From: CAYIBZ01 sp964361795
GTDB lineage: Bacteria; Patescibacteriota; Minisyncoccia; UBA6257; WO2-44-18
Assembly (NCBI GenBank): GCA_964361795.1
Contig: CAYIBZ010000002.1
Location: 11,331-75,330, forward strand
Direction of reading: 5' to 3'
DNA length: 64,000 bases
Shown: positions 18,553 to 27,672 of the stretch, piece after piece
Position numbering within the stretch: position 1 is the first letter of the stretch
Layout of the letters: every line of letters begins with the position of its first letter
The notes under the pieces: generated by a model
The model's database searches: none
What the model was told of the DNA's origin: nothing
What the model saw: the letters and a program-made list of their open reading frames with translations, nothing else
Position numbers and translations under genes: made by a program

Positions 18553-18581
18553 AAAAAACCCACTTTGTTTCCCAAAGTGGG
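18553..18581 (-). terminator. rho-independent terminator after the sulfoquinovose synthase gene
   Basis: A nine-base-pair stem (CCCACTTTG at 18559-18567 pairing with 18573-18581), followed on the minus strand by TTTTTT. It lies eight bases beyond the stop at 18589. Confidence 0.85.
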
Positions 18582-18588
18582 CAATGAA

Positions 18589-19749
18589 TTATTTTCGATT
18601 CCAGGGAATGCGCGGCTGGATAATAGTGATGTCAATCAAATCTCTGACATTCATAATTTCTTTCAGCATGGAATTAACTAATTCTTCGGAGAGTTTAATC
18701 GGCTTCAATCCTAGTTTCAGCAAGGATTCATTGTTGGCATTATAGTAGTGCTCCTCTTTTTCAATTCGGGGATTAGGTAAATGATCAATACTGACTTTCA
18801 AACCAAGCTTAGCGCCTGCTTTCTGAACGGCCTCGGCCAGCTCAAGAACAGAAAATATCTCGGTGAACTGGTTGAGAACGCGGAATTCTGCCTCTTGGGC
18901 AGGATTCTCCACCGCCAAGGTAACGCACTGCAAAGTATCTCTAATGTTCAAAAATCCGCGCTTCTGTCCACCCTTGCCGTAAACGGTCAACGGGACACCA
19001 GCTACTGCTTGAACGCAGAAACGGTTTAGCGCCGTACCGAAGATGTCGTCGTAGTGAAAACTGGTCAAAAGACCCAGATGCAATTCGGTGCAATCTGTAT
19101 GGATGCCATAAACAACGCCCTGGTTAAGGTCAGTGGCTCTTAAACCCCAAGTACGGCAGGCAAACTCGATGTTATGGCTGTCATGTACTTTGCTTAAGTG
19201 ATAAAAAGACCCAGGACGTTTGGGATACAAAAGACGATCTTGCCGCCCTTTGTGTGCCACATTCAACCATCCCTCTTCAATATCTATGTTTGGCGTTCCG
19301 TATTCACCCATAGTCCCCAGCTTAACTAAGTGAGCACTAGGAACGTAACGTTTGATAGCAAATAGAAGATTAAGCGTGCCAACCACGTTATTTTTCTGTG
19401 TGAAAGCTGCCTTCTGTCGGCTAAACATCGAATAAGGAGCTGATGGCTGTTCCGCGTAATGAATAACAGCATCTGGCCGAAACTCTTCAACAATCTTGAA
19501 TAGGAATCGGTCATTCTCCGCTATGTCGCAAGCATAAATCTTAATTGTCTTACCGGTGACTTGCCGCCAAACACTGGCCCGTCTCTGCAGAGACGGTATC
19601 GGCCATAATGGCATGGAACCAAATTCAGCTTCCCAAACTCTTTTAGCCATGTTGTCCACAACTACCACATCATAGCCACGGTTGGATAAATGCATTGCTG
19701 TCGGCCATCCAAGGTAACCATCACCGCCAAGAATCATGATCTTCTTCAC
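18589..19749 (-). CDS. sqdB: UDP-sulfoquinovose synthase (SQD1/SqdB/Agl3 type)
   Basis: This enzyme adds sulfite to UDP-glucose to form UDP-sulfoquinovose. The match to the family is unusually clear along the whole 386-residue length: GGDGYLG at 8-14, EQPSAPYSM at 100-108, VKLGTMGEYGTPNIDI at 142-157, FYHLSKVHDSHNI at 182-194, DLNQGVVYG, ALNRFCVQA and NQFTEIFSV. Thr146, Tyr183 and Lys187 correspond to the catalytic residues of plant SQD1. I place the start at the GTG at 19749, because AGGAG lies five bases before it; an ATG at 19773 is in frame but lacks such a site. The gene has its own terminator. An APS reductase-like gene 1.6 kb upstream could supply sulfite. Confidence 0.93.
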   Translation of the reverse strand: MKKIMILGGDGYLGWPTAMHLSNRGYDVVVVDNMAKRVWEAEFGSMPLWPIPSLQRRASVWRQVTGKTIKIYACDIAENDRFLFKIVEEFRPDAVIHYAEQPSAPYSMFSRQKAAFTQKNNVVGTLNLLFAIKRYVPSAHLVKLGTMGEYGTPNIDIEEGWLNVAHKGRQDRLLYPKRPGSFYHLSKVHDSHNIEFACRTWGLRATDLNQGVVYGIHTDCTELHLGLLTSFHYDDIFGTALNRFCVQAVAGVPLTVYGKGGQKRGFLNIRDTLQCVTLAVENPAQEAEFRVLNQFTEIFSVLELAEAVQKAGAKLGLKVSIDHLPNPRIEKEEHYYNANNESLLKLGLKPIKLSEELVNSMLKEIMNVRDLIDITIIQPRIPWNRK

Positions 19750-19806
19750 TTTGACTCCTTTTAAAAGTGCCATTTCATTCTAACTGACATAATACAACTT
19801 TATCTA

Positions 19807-20967
19807 TTATTTACGCAATAGTCGCTGATCAAGGGTAACCCGCTTAAGAATTTCTACTATCTTTTCAGAAGATCGCCCGTCACCTAACCGATAACCACAA
19901 CGACGTAAAGTGTTCTGGAATATAATGGTTGGAGACAAAACCAATTGCAACCCCATCTTAATAGAATTGATATCTGTGCCAACTTCAATCACATTTTCTT
20001 CACGATCTCGTCCACGTTGCCGATTTCCAGTATTTAACGCTGGAACCTGAAAATAAGGCGCTTCAACAAACGCGGCAGAAGAATTGCCAATGATTGCTTT
20101 AGCCGACGCCATCAGACCCAAGAAATCCAGATTATCTATATTCTTGTACGCCAAAAACTGTGTTGGAAAGTCTCGTAATGCTTCGTTAATGGCCAAAATA
20201 ACGGACTGGTAGCCAGGGTCGGAACAGGGATGTACAACCACCGCACGTAATCCGGTATCTCTAACGACAGAAAGAACGGCTTTCGCTGTCTGGTAATTCT
20301 CTTTCGCAGACTCAAAAGTGTCAGGATGAAATATAATAATAAAATAATTTTCTCCATTCTTGAGGCCGTATTTTTCCATTGCCGCCTTCGGGTCGGTGTA
20401 CATTTTTTTTACGATCCGATCGACATATAAAGAACCTACAATATGAATTTGATCCTCTTTCTCCCCTAACTCCCGGATTTTTTTAGCCGCTTTTTCGGTT
20501 TCTGGGAAATGAAGGTGGGCCAACTTAGTAATTGCGTGTCGTTGAATATCATCAACATTCCCAGATGATTCACCTCCCTGGGTATGACCGACTGGGATGC
20601 CTAAGTTATTGGCGGCAAGAGCCATAATTAGATGCTCGCCGCGATCACCGTGCACCATTAAAATATCTGGATTTAATTTTCTCAAAATTCTAGGAGCTTT
20701 ACTAAGACACGTCGCCAAATTCTCCACTCGAATCTCTGGAGTATCGCCGCGGCCCGTGCCCATTTCCACCGTCTCAATCTTAGAATTTGGGAAATAGCCT
20801 AAGGCTTCATTAAGAGTCCTGCCAAATTCCACGGAAGCATGCATATCGCCGAGAATAATTTGCAATTCCAAATCTGGATCGGAAGCAACTAACTTCATAA
20901 ATGGCATATAGGCGCCGAACCCGCCCCGCTTGCCAGAAAAGATCGCTATTCTTCTTGGTTGGCTCAT
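19807..20967 (-). CDS. hydrolysing UDP-N-acetylglucosamine 2-epimerase (NeuC/LegG-like)
   Basis: A GT-B fold epimerase of about 386 residues that converts a UDP-HexNAc to the 2-epimer and free UDP. VHGDRGEHL, GHTQGGESSG, GNSSAAFVEAP and NTGNRQRGRDREENV are all family motifs, the last two forming the UDP site. This form supplies N-acetylmannosamine-type sugars for sialic or legionaminic acids. The frame extends to a TTG at 21003, but the ATG at 20967 is preceded by GGGAG seven bases away and is preferred. It lies 57 bases before the sulfoquinovose synthase gene. Confidence 0.88.
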   Translation of the reverse strand: MSQPRRIAIFSGKRGGFGAYMPFMKLVASDPDLELQIILGDMHASVEFGRTLNEALGYFPNSKIETVEMGTGRGDTPEIRVENLATCLSKAPRILRKLNPDILMVHGDRGEHLIMALAANNLGIPVGHTQGGESSGNVDDIQRHAITKLAHLHFPETEKAAKKIRELGEKEDQIHIVGSLYVDRIVKKMYTDPKAAMEKYGLKNGENYFIIIFHPDTFESAKENYQTAKAVLSVVRDTGLRAVVVHPCSDPGYQSVILAINEALRDFPTQFLAYKNIDNLDFLGLMASAKAIIGNSSAAFVEAPYFQVPALNTGNRQRGRDREENVIEVGTDINSIKMGLQLVLSPTIIFQNTLRRCGYRLGDGRSSEKIVEILKRVTLDQRLLRK

Positions 20968-21048
20968 ATAGAATCTCCCAATATTTATCAAAAGACTAAT
21001 CAATAAAACAATTTAAGAAATCTAAAGGTTTCTTTTGAAAGACTCACA

Positions 21049-21351
21049 CTAATTACCGCCTGTTTTACTTGTATTCTGATTTGCTGAAACAAATTTATGA
21101 TTAATCAGTTTTTCCAATCGGAATTTTCCCCAACGGATATTATTCCAAATCCGTTCGTGAAAAAAGAATATGACAGTAGCAATTATTTCTCTTACTAACA
21201 CTACTTTTAATGAAATGCTGAAACTTCTAGTGAATAGCCAGGCGGCCGCAAAAGTATTTATCGTTCCAATCAGACGATGAGATATTGCTTTAACTACAGA
21301 TCGGATTTTCCTTTCCTTTTCGCCTCTGATTATTGGAATTGGATTCTCCAT
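21049..21351 (-). CDS. DUF2061 small membrane protein
   Basis: A 100-residue protein with two hydrophobic stretches. It matches the DUF2061 pattern: KAISHRLIGTINTF, then VREIIATVIFFFHERIWNNIRWG with the invariant HERxW. The family has no known function. Its ATG directly follows the stop of the APS reductase-like gene, with no spacing, so it is probably co-translated and may help sulfur assimilation or transport. That role is inference from position only. Confidence 0.75.
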   Translation of the reverse strand: MENPIPIIRGEKERKIRSVVKAISHRLIGTINTFAAAWLFTRSFSISLKVVLVREIIATVIFFFHERIWNNIRWGKFRLEKLINHKFVSANQNTSKTGGN

Positions 21352-22032
21352 TTAAAGTTTAGTGTGAAGGCCACATTCGCCGCCGACATTTTTTGTGCCG
21401 CCAAATCTGCCGGCGCGTTCAAATTGGCCTTGGCGTCCGCCGCCTTCACGAGTTTTACCAGAAGTAGTGCAAGGTTTACATCCCAAAGATAGATATCCTT
21501 TGTCGTAAAGAGGGTGATAGCTTAACTTATTTTCTTTTATATATTGCCACACATCGTCTTTGGTCCAAAAAGCAATGGGATTAATTTTGACAATTTTTCC
21601 AGTTTCGACCAGAGGAGTATTTTTGCGGTATTCCGTTTCATCACGACGGAGTCCCGTAATCCAAGCGTCATATTTATTTAAAATGCTATTAATAGCGGGA
21701 ATTTTCATTTCACAACACTTATATTGATCATTTTTTATAAAAGATTCGCCGTACTCCTTATCGATTCTTGTTTTATCGTCCGAAGACGGCTTAACCCATT
21801 GGAAATTCATTCCTAATGTATTAACAAGAGAATCTGCAAATTTCAGTGTTTCATCAAATTCATATCCCGTATCAATACCAATAAACTGGGCTACGGGATT
21901 CACTTGCATGGCAAGATCAACTAAAACACGAGAATCTTTACCAAAAGAACAGGCCACAAAAAGTTTCGGATAGGCTTGGGCTGATAATTTGATTATAGTT
22001 TTTGAGAGATCAACTTTTTCTTGAAGAGTCAT
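21352..22032 (-). CDS. APS/PAPS reductase-like protein (CysH family)
   Basis: A 226-residue adenylyl-sulfate reductase-like protein that would reduce activated sulfate to sulfite. The nucleotide loop CSFGKDSRVL is at 28-37. The Cys106-Cys107 pair and Cys185/Cys188 (GCKPC) match the [4Fe-4S] ligands of APS-type reductases, and the C-terminal nucleophile is Cys220 in GGECGLH. TGLRRDET and PLYDKGYLSLG are also family motifs. No ATP sulfurylase or APS kinase gene is present nearby. The closeness of the UDP-sulfoquinovose synthase gives a reason for making sulfite. Confidence 0.85.
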   Translation of the reverse strand: MTLQEKVDLSKTIIKLSAQAYPKLFVACSFGKDSRVLVDLAMQVNPVAQFIGIDTGYEFDETLKFADSLVNTLGMNFQWVKPSSDDKTRIDKEYGESFIKNDQYKCCEMKIPAINSILNKYDAWITGLRRDETEYRKNTPLVETGKIVKINPIAFWTKDDVWQYIKENKLSYHPLYDKGYLSLGCKPCTTSGKTREGGGRQGQFERAGRFGGTKNVGGECGLHTKL

Positions 22033-22140
22033 TTTTATTTTTTAATTAATATTAATTCCCGGGATTGTCCGACTGACAATCCTCTACTGTTATAACAATC
22101 AATTTAGTTGCAAAGTTTTGTAATTGAGGAGACCTCTTCC

Positions 22141-22854
22141 TTAATCTTTGTGAACTATAAATGAATTCCCGTGCCAAGAATATTTATGAAATTCCGAAAC
22201 TTTAAGTTTCGGATTTTTATTTAACCACTCTGAAAAAGCCAGTTGCTCGCCGCGTTTGGGGCTACCTCGAAACAAATACCAGTCATCAAAAACTAAAATC
22301 GTACCGTCTACGAGATAGTCAGTAATGAAATCCAAAACTGGTACAGTTGATTCGTATAAATCGCAATCTATCCAAACTACAGCCGCAGATTTTAACGGTA
22401 AAGTCTTTTTTGTTTTTGCGTTGAGAGTTTCATTGAACCAGCCAGGAACTATTTCAACTTTATTTTCTTTCAAACCGGCCAAACGAAGAGTTTTTTTAAA
22501 AACATCCAAACTGGCGGTATACTCACCCTGATTGAATTGCTTAAATTCGGAATCTTTCCCTTGGATCGCCGGCAAACCCCTAAAGGAATCAAATGCATAA
22601 AATTGCATATTATCTAATTTTTTGTTCTTCGCGGCCCATTTCATCGCCGCCGCAAAATTGCCGCCTTTAAAAACGCCAAATTCTAAATAATCCCCCCTTA
22701 ATCTGGATTCGGCGCAATAATTCATAATTTTCCGCAAAATCTCGTTGCGATCTCGTTCTTTTGGGGCATAGTTCCGAAATAAAGCAAAACCGGAGTGACG
22801 TTTTTCAATCCAATCAAAAACCGGATTCAAAAAATATTTTTTAAATATACCCAT
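22141..22854 (-). CDS. TylF/MycF-family O-methyltransferase
   Basis: A 237-residue SAM- and metal-dependent methyltransferase. YLEFGVFKGGN (56-66) begins the SAM site, FYAFDSFRGLP follows, and VWIDCDLYESTVPVL near 167 plus ILVFDDW hold the metal-binding acids. TylF and MycF methylate sugar hydroxyls on macrolides, so methylation of a glycan sugar fits. The start overlaps the acyl carrier protein stop by 14 bases. The 108 bases after its stop hold a GGATTGTC/GACAATCC hairpin (22062-22080) with no T tract. Confidence 0.8.
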   Translation of the reverse strand: MGIFKKYFLNPVFDWIEKRHSGFALFRNYAPKERDRNEILRKIMNYCAESRLRGDYLEFGVFKGGNFAAAMKWAAKNKKLDNMQFYAFDSFRGLPAIQGKDSEFKQFNQGEYTASLDVFKKTLRLAGLKENKVEIVPGWFNETLNAKTKKTLPLKSAAVVWIDCDLYESTVPVLDFITDYLVDGTILVFDDWYLFRGSPKRGEQLAFSEWLNKNPKLKVSEFHKYSWHGNSFIVHKD

Positions 22855-23071
22855 GCTTTTTTAATATTTTTTTAATGTCACCAACATTTTTCACTTGGGA
22901 CATTTCTCCTAAATCAATTTTTAAGCCATAATATCTTTCCAATTCTTCAATAAGTTTAAGACCGTTGAAAGAGTCCCAACTTGATAGGTTTTCCGGACTA
23001 GTCTGATCGTTAATTTTATCCGGCTTAACCCCAAATGTCTTGGCTAAAATTTCTTCCAATGGCTTTTTCAT
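22841..23071 (-). CDS. acyl carrier protein
   Basis: A 76-residue carrier protein. The phosphopantetheine attachment site is Ser34 in SSWDSFNGLKLIEELE, with DSF in place of the usual DSL. It lies between an AMP-dependent ligase (four-base overlap) and a methyltransferase (14-base overlap), so an acyl group is probably loaded by the ligase and passed to an acceptor. No fatty acid synthase genes are in the window. A dedicated carrier for glycan acylation or for a small acid is the likely role. Confidence 0.85.
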   Translation of the reverse strand: MKKPLEEILAKTFGVKPDKINDQTSPENLSSWDSFNGLKLIEELERYYGLKIDLGEMSQVKNVGDIKKILKKHGYI

Positions 23072-24786
23072 TCTATAATTTGATTAATTGGGTTCATTTC
23101 CGTATCCAAAGTCGATAGATCGCCAAGAGCCGAATGATTTTCCCAAGAACGCAGAACCCTCCTCATGATTTTGCCGCTTTTGGTTTTTGGTAATTTTTCA
23201 ACAAACTCGATCTCGCGCGGCACTTCATGGGCCGCCAATCGCTCTTTAACAAAATTAGCGATCTCCGTCTTTAAATTTTCTGTGGGAGAAAAATTCGGTT
23301 TTAAAATTAAAAATGACTTTACGATATTACCATAAATATGGTGCGGCTTTCCAACCACTCCCGCTTCAGCCACCGCTGGATGGGTAATTAAAGTGCTTTC
23401 GATTTCAAATGGACTGATCCGCTCTGCTCCGCTCTTAATCATGTCGTCTTCTCTTCCTTGAAACCAAAAATATCCGTCTTTATCTTGATAAGCCATATCA
23501 CCGGATATATACCAGTTTTTCTCAAAATAAGAATCAAATTTTTTTTGATTATTCCAAACTGTTTTCATCAATCCCGGCCAAGGAGTTTTTATGGCCAATC
23601 GGCCTACCGTACCTGGCGGCAATTCAGCGGCTTTATTGTCTAGAATAGCGGCCACGATACCTGGCAGCGCTTTACCCATCGATCCCTTGCGGATTGGCAA
23701 ACAAGGGTAATTATTGATGAGCTGATGTCCATTTTCAGTCATGTACCAAGAATCGTGAATTGGGATGCCAAGTTTTTCCGTAGTCCATTCAATCAAACTA
23801 GGATTCAGGGGTTCGCCGGCACTAACAATATGTCTCAATGATTTAGCCTGATGAATCGGCATTTGATAATAACGCAACAACCGAAAAGCTGTGGGCGTAC
23901 TATACCAAACAGTTATTTTCCGCTTAGCAAGAAACTGAATCCAACTGGAAGGGTTAAATGGCCCTTCCAAAATATGCGCGGCTACGCCCAAAAGGAGCGG
24001 CGCAAAAAAATTGTAGACCATCCCCGTTACCCAACCCGGATCGCCGGTATTCCAATAATTATCTCTGGGGCGAAGGTCCAGCACGTACTTGGCGGTAACA
24101 AGATGTCCAATCATTGCGCGCTGTGAGAGTAATATGCCTTTAGGTTTAGCTGTAGAACCAGAGGTATAATGGATAATAAACGGGGTTTCCAAATCGCCAA
24201 AATGAATGTCTAAACGATTGCCTTGATTTTTTAAATTCTCTAGTAAATCAAAAATATTGACCCCTAATACGCTATTATTTTTTACGTCAGCCGCCAAAAT
24301 ATTCTTTAGGGTAGGAATTTTAGAAAATGGCACATTGGGCAACAATTTATCTGTAGTATAGATCCAAGTTGCTCCACAATCTTTAAGCCGATCCTCAATC
24401 GCGTCGGGACCAAACGCCTCAAAAAGCGGCACAACAATCGCTCCGCATTTGACAGCGGCATGCAAAACATAAACATAGGCAATGGACTTAGGCGCGTATA
24501 AAGCGAATCGATCACCAGCTTTAAGGCCGGCTGCTTGAAGATTGGATGTCAAAATATCTGTATAATTAGAAAGCTGTTTAAATGTAATGCCATTAACCTT
24601 TTGGTCAGTAGACTGAAAAATAATCGCTTGTTTTTCGCCATTTCCCTTTTGAACCTGATAATTAGTAACTTCGTAAGCGTAGTTTACTTTCCCGGTCTTG
24701 TGCCAAGAAAACTCACCGTGCCACTTCTCCCATGAAAATTCGGCGTATTCCTTTTGATAATCTCTTAAATTAGGTTGTGAGATCAT
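23068..24786 (-). CDS. AMP-dependent acyl-CoA/acyl-ACP synthetase
   Basis: An adenylate-forming ligase of about 572 residues. The P-loop is YTSGSTAKPKG, the ATP site includes DSWYMTENGH, YISGDMAYQDKDGYFW carries the hinge-side Asp, and the catalytic Lys lies in KTKSGKIMRRVLR near the C-terminus. The last motif and GDPGWVTGM resemble acetyl-CoA synthetases, so a short acid such as acetate or propionate may be the substrate. The frame is open to a TTG at 24876 but the ATG at 24786 begins a natural N-terminus. The stop overlaps the acyl carrier protein start, which may be the acceptor. Confidence 0.85.
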   Translation of the reverse strand: MISQPNLRDYQKEYAEFSWEKWHGEFSWHKTGKVNYAYEVTNYQVQKGNGEKQAIIFQSTDQKVNGITFKQLSNYTDILTSNLQAAGLKAGDRFALYAPKSIAYVYVLHAAVKCGAIVVPLFEAFGPDAIEDRLKDCGATWIYTTDKLLPNVPFSKIPTLKNILAADVKNNSVLGVNIFDLLENLKNQGNRLDIHFGDLETPFIIHYTSGSTAKPKGILLSQRAMIGHLVTAKYVLDLRPRDNYWNTGDPGWVTGMVYNFFAPLLLGVAAHILEGPFNPSSWIQFLAKRKITVWYSTPTAFRLLRYYQMPIHQAKSLRHIVSAGEPLNPSLIEWTTEKLGIPIHDSWYMTENGHQLINNYPCLPIRKGSMGKALPGIVAAILDNKAAELPPGTVGRLAIKTPWPGLMKTVWNNQKKFDSYFEKNWYISGDMAYQDKDGYFWFQGREDDMIKSGAERISPFEIESTLITHPAVAEAGVVGKPHHIYGNIVKSFLILKPNFSPTENLKTEIANFVKERLAAHEVPREIEFVEKLPKTKSGKIMRRVLRSWENHSALGDLSTLDTEMNPINQIIE

Positions 24787-24858
24787 GTTTTTGTATGAGG
24801 TTATTTTACATATAAAACCTTGAATTTTAAAGATTGTATTCAGTTCACTAAATCTAAA

Positions 24859-24885
24859 ATAAAAAAGCCTACTCAACAGTAGGCT
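24859..24885 (-). terminator. rho-independent terminator after the ketopantoate reductase-like gene
   Basis: AGCCTAC (24866-24872) pairs with GTAGGCT (24879-24885), with TTTTTTATTTT following on the minus strand. It contains the stop codon of the gene ending at 24869. Confidence 0.8.
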
Positions 24886-25816
24886 CGTCAGAATAATTTA
24901 TAATGTCATATTCAATCGCCTTCATTAGGGCATAAAGTGTCTCATTCACGGGTACAGAGATTTTGTGCTTACTTGCTAAACGGACTACGGTGCCAACAAA
25001 GCTCTCAAATTCGAGCTTTCGTTTACGAATTCTCACATCTCTTTGAGTTGAACTCACATAGGCGCCAAAAGATTTCCCGGATTCTAAAACATCTGCGCAA
25101 TCTTTCGGAGTCAAAATCACCCCTTCTTTATTACCGACATTAACAACTTCCAAAATCAAAGCTGATAGTATTTGAGCAGATTCTGGACACTCATGAAAAC
25201 GATTGAAAGGCAAATTACAAACTGCCGTAGGAATATTGATAGTACAATTCCATAAGAACTTTTTCCACATCGCCTTGCGAATATCAGGTGCATTAAATGA
25301 AGGAATGCCGGACGTTTTAAAAATTTTATTAATTGCCGTTACCCGACCGGTAATCTCACCGCTCCATTCTCCAAAATTAATTTCGCCTTTATCTTTGTGA
25401 CGTACAAATCCCTGTTTATCGACTGAAACGCCAACTAATGTAAGACCGGGCAAAACCCGTTCAGGACCGATTACAGAACTAATCTTTCCCGCGTTATCAA
25501 TGCCATTTTGAATTGTTAGTACCGTAGTATTTTTACCAACCGCTGATTTAATCGCCTGAGCCGCTTCTTCGGTGTCGTAAGATTTCACTGTAAACAATAT
25601 AAAGTCAGCTTCTGGCAAACCAACTAAAGATTCGTAAATCTTAATTGGGTAAATATCAAAATCGCCCTTCATACTACGAACCCTAACGCCATTCTTACGG
25701 AAATGAACTAAATTCTGTCCTCTAGTAATGAAAGTAACATCAAACTTAGCTCGCGCTAATAGCGCGCCGAAATACGCGCCAACTGCTCCGGCACCCATAA
25801 CGTAGATTCTATCCAC
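24869..25816 (-). CDS. panE: 2-dehydropantoate 2-reductase (ApbA/PanE family)
   Basis: A 315-residue NADP-dependent reductase with GAGAVG at 8-13, TVKSYDT near 77 holding the catalytic-region Lys, TIQNGIDN near 102 and WKKFLWNCTIN near 190. The family reduces ketopantoate for pantothenate and CoA synthesis, but paralogues act on other 2-keto acids. The start is a GTG at 25816 with GGGGGTG four bases upstream. It has its own ribosome binding site and terminator, and lies just before an acyl carrier protein operon that needs phosphopantetheine. No other pantothenate gene is visible. Confidence 0.8.
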   Translation of the reverse strand: MDRIYVMGAGAVGAYFGALLARAKFDVTFITRGQNLVHFRKNGVRVRSMKGDFDIYPIKIYESLVGLPEADFILFTVKSYDTEEAAQAIKSAVGKNTTVLTIQNGIDNAGKISSVIGPERVLPGLTLVGVSVDKQGFVRHKDKGEINFGEWSGEITGRVTAINKIFKTSGIPSFNAPDIRKAMWKKFLWNCTINIPTAVCNLPFNRFHECPESAQILSALILEVVNVGNKEGVILTPKDCADVLESGKSFGAYVSSTQRDVRIRKRKLEFESFVGTVVRLASKHKISVPVNETLYALMKAIEYDIINYSDEPTVE

Positions 25817-25878
25817 GAAACACCCCCAAATGTTGTTTTCAAAGAACTATCGAAGATTAATGAAAAAATAGCATAAAA

Positions 25879-27219
25879 TCAAGTCCACCTTGATCGTTCA
25901 AGTAAGAACTCGGCAATTCTTTTACCTGATTGACCGTCAATTTTATAGCATTGCTCTTTAACAAATTTAGATCTTTGCTCCCAATCGGCTTCGCTATTGC
26001 GAATGTAAAATTCAATTTTCCTTAATAAATCCTCTGGACTTTTAGCCAACTTGAAAGAGCCGCTTTCATAAACCCTGCGAACATGATTAAAATCCAACCA
26101 CCGCGCGACACTTTTCATGTATGGGCGCTTTTCCAATCCGTCAAAACCAATCAAAATAACCGGTTTTTTAAAAATTGCCGCGTCAATGCCAATCGTTGCT
26201 CCGCCAACAACAGCAACATCGCAGTTGGCCAAACAATCCGCAAGCCAATTTAAGTCCGCTATATCCAATTCCTGATCGCGGGAAATTCCTGGCTTAAACT
26301 GGTAACCAGGTTTATCAATAAAACATTTATTATTTGGAATGAAACCGTCTAATGAAACTTCATCATTAGGCGTCAATCTTATTAAGATCTGATAACCAGA
26401 GTTCTTAAGTATTTCCATAAAGTGCCAATCTATATCCCAAAAACGTTTACCATTGGGAGAAAATAAAATTAATTTTTGACTAGGATTTAAATTAATCTTT
26501 TTGAAAAAAGCTTCCCGAGAAGTGCGCACACCGGTAAAATAATGATCGAATTGCGGAATGCCACTAATAAAAATATCTCTTGGTCTCATCCCTCCAAAAC
26601 GCATAGCCTCATCATGAATTATCTCATTGTGAACGATAAGTTTATCGGGTTTAACGCGAAAGAACCCCTTAGTGGTAAAGTTGTCCCAAGATCGGATCAT
26701 GCCAACCGTACCTTTTTTAAATTTTTTGGCCGCTGCTAAAAACTTAATATCATAATCATTAAAAATATCTGTAGCAAAAATCAAATCTGGTTGGTATTTT
26801 TCAAAATATTTCACAATTGGCCGATAATTTATCGTCCACAAATCTGCTAATCTTACAGCTCTTTTTATAAAACCGAGGTGGCTAAAAAATTTCAAAAATA
26901 CAATGGATATCAAAAATTTCAATACTTTTCCTTTCTCCCAATAACGCTCCCGATTATGAATTAACAAAGTACGGCTGTCTGCCAATACGCTTCCCAAAAA
27001 ACGGAACAGAGTGTCCTGGCGAGAAAACGAAATAGAATCAATACCTTCAATAGAAATTCGATTGTCGCTATATCTCTTTACAAAGTAATCAACTTTGTAG
27101 TCAGGAACCAAAATAATAATCTTGATATCCGAATTAGCCTTAAGAAAATTAAAAGCGTCAGTAGATAAAATATTCCTAGAAATAAAAGGATTAAAGGCGG
27201 TTATAAAAATTGTTTTCAT
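25879..27219 (-). CDS. GT-B-like putative glycosyltransferase, WDN-TT family copy 3
   Basis: A 446-residue relative of the proteins at 8706, 15520 and 37245. It keeps the opening MKTIFITAF, the SWDNFTTKG motif with WDN at 178-180, KPDKLIVHNE, IFISGIPQFDHYF, LNPSQKLILFSP and a C-terminal GGATIGIDAAIFKKPVILIG segment. It is closer to copy 4 than to copies 1 and 2. Its ATG overlaps the stop of the acetyltransferase gene upstream by four bases. Function is inferred only from fold-like motifs and context. Confidence 0.6.
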   Translation of the reverse strand: MKTIFITAFNPFISRNILSTDAFNFLKANSDIKIIILVPDYKVDYFVKRYSDNRISIEGIDSISFSRQDTLFRFLGSVLADSRTLLIHNRERYWEKGKVLKFLISIVFLKFFSHLGFIKRAVRLADLWTINYRPIVKYFEKYQPDLIFATDIFNDYDIKFLAAAKKFKKGTVGMIRSWDNFTTKGFFRVKPDKLIVHNEIIHDEAMRFGGMRPRDIFISGIPQFDHYFTGVRTSREAFFKKINLNPSQKLILFSPNGKRFWDIDWHFMEILKNSGYQILIRLTPNDEVSLDGFIPNNKCFIDKPGYQFKPGISRDQELDIADLNWLADCLANCDVAVVGGATIGIDAAIFKKPVILIGFDGLEKRPYMKSVARWLDFNHVRRVYESGSFKLAKSPEDLLRKIEFYIRNSEADWEQRSKFVKEQCYKIDGQSGKRIAEFLLERSRWT

Positions 27220-27662
27220 TTTCTAGGAAAATTAATCCTATAAAAGTTTGTTTCCACTTTCATAAAACCCATGGATTGATACATTTTGTTAGCATCCACT
27301 CGCTTAGGATTAGTGCGCAAACTAATATGTTTAGCGCGCTTTTTTTGGGCAATATCAATAGCTTTTTCTATTAAAATTCGCCCTAGTCCCCAAGCCCGAT
27401 AAGGCGCGTCAACAATCAGATCTTCGACTTCAGCAATAATGCCGGTCGGAATTTTTGTTAGATAGACAATTAAAGATGCCGCTATCACGCCTTTGCTTCT
27501 AATCGCCAAAAGATAAAAATCTTTCTGGGATAGCATCTTTTTAAGATAACTCAAAGACGTCGGCTTAGGCGCCGTTGCCGTTAAACTTAATTGCGAAGTC
27601 AGATAATTAAGCTGACTCAAGACCGATTTAGCGGCTTTTTTTAAGATTTTAACTTTAAACAT
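27216..27662 (-). CDS. GNAT family N-acetyltransferase
   Basis: A 148-residue acetyl-CoA-dependent transferase. The core acetyl-CoA motif is in YRAWGLGRILIEKAIDIA (106-123), preceded by the IAEVEDLIVD strand and followed by ISLRTNP and MYQSMGF, all typical of GNAT. Substrates of the family range from amino sugars to proteins. It is coupled to the glycosyltransferase-like gene behind it and follows a methyltransferase, so an amino-sugar acetylation is plausible but unproven. Confidence 0.8.
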   Translation of the reverse strand: MFKVKILKKAAKSVLSQLNYLTSQLSLTATAPKPTSLSYLKKMLSQKDFYLLAIRSKGVIAASLIVYLTKIPTGIIAEVEDLIVDAPYRAWGLGRILIEKAIDIAQKKRAKHISLRTNPKRVDANKMYQSMGFMKVETNFYRINFPRK

Positions 27663-27672
27663 ATGCTTTTGT

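Noticed and set aside
22060..22081. GGATTGTC/GACAATCC hairpin as a terminator
   Set aside because: No T tract follows on either strand, so only the hairpin is mentioned.
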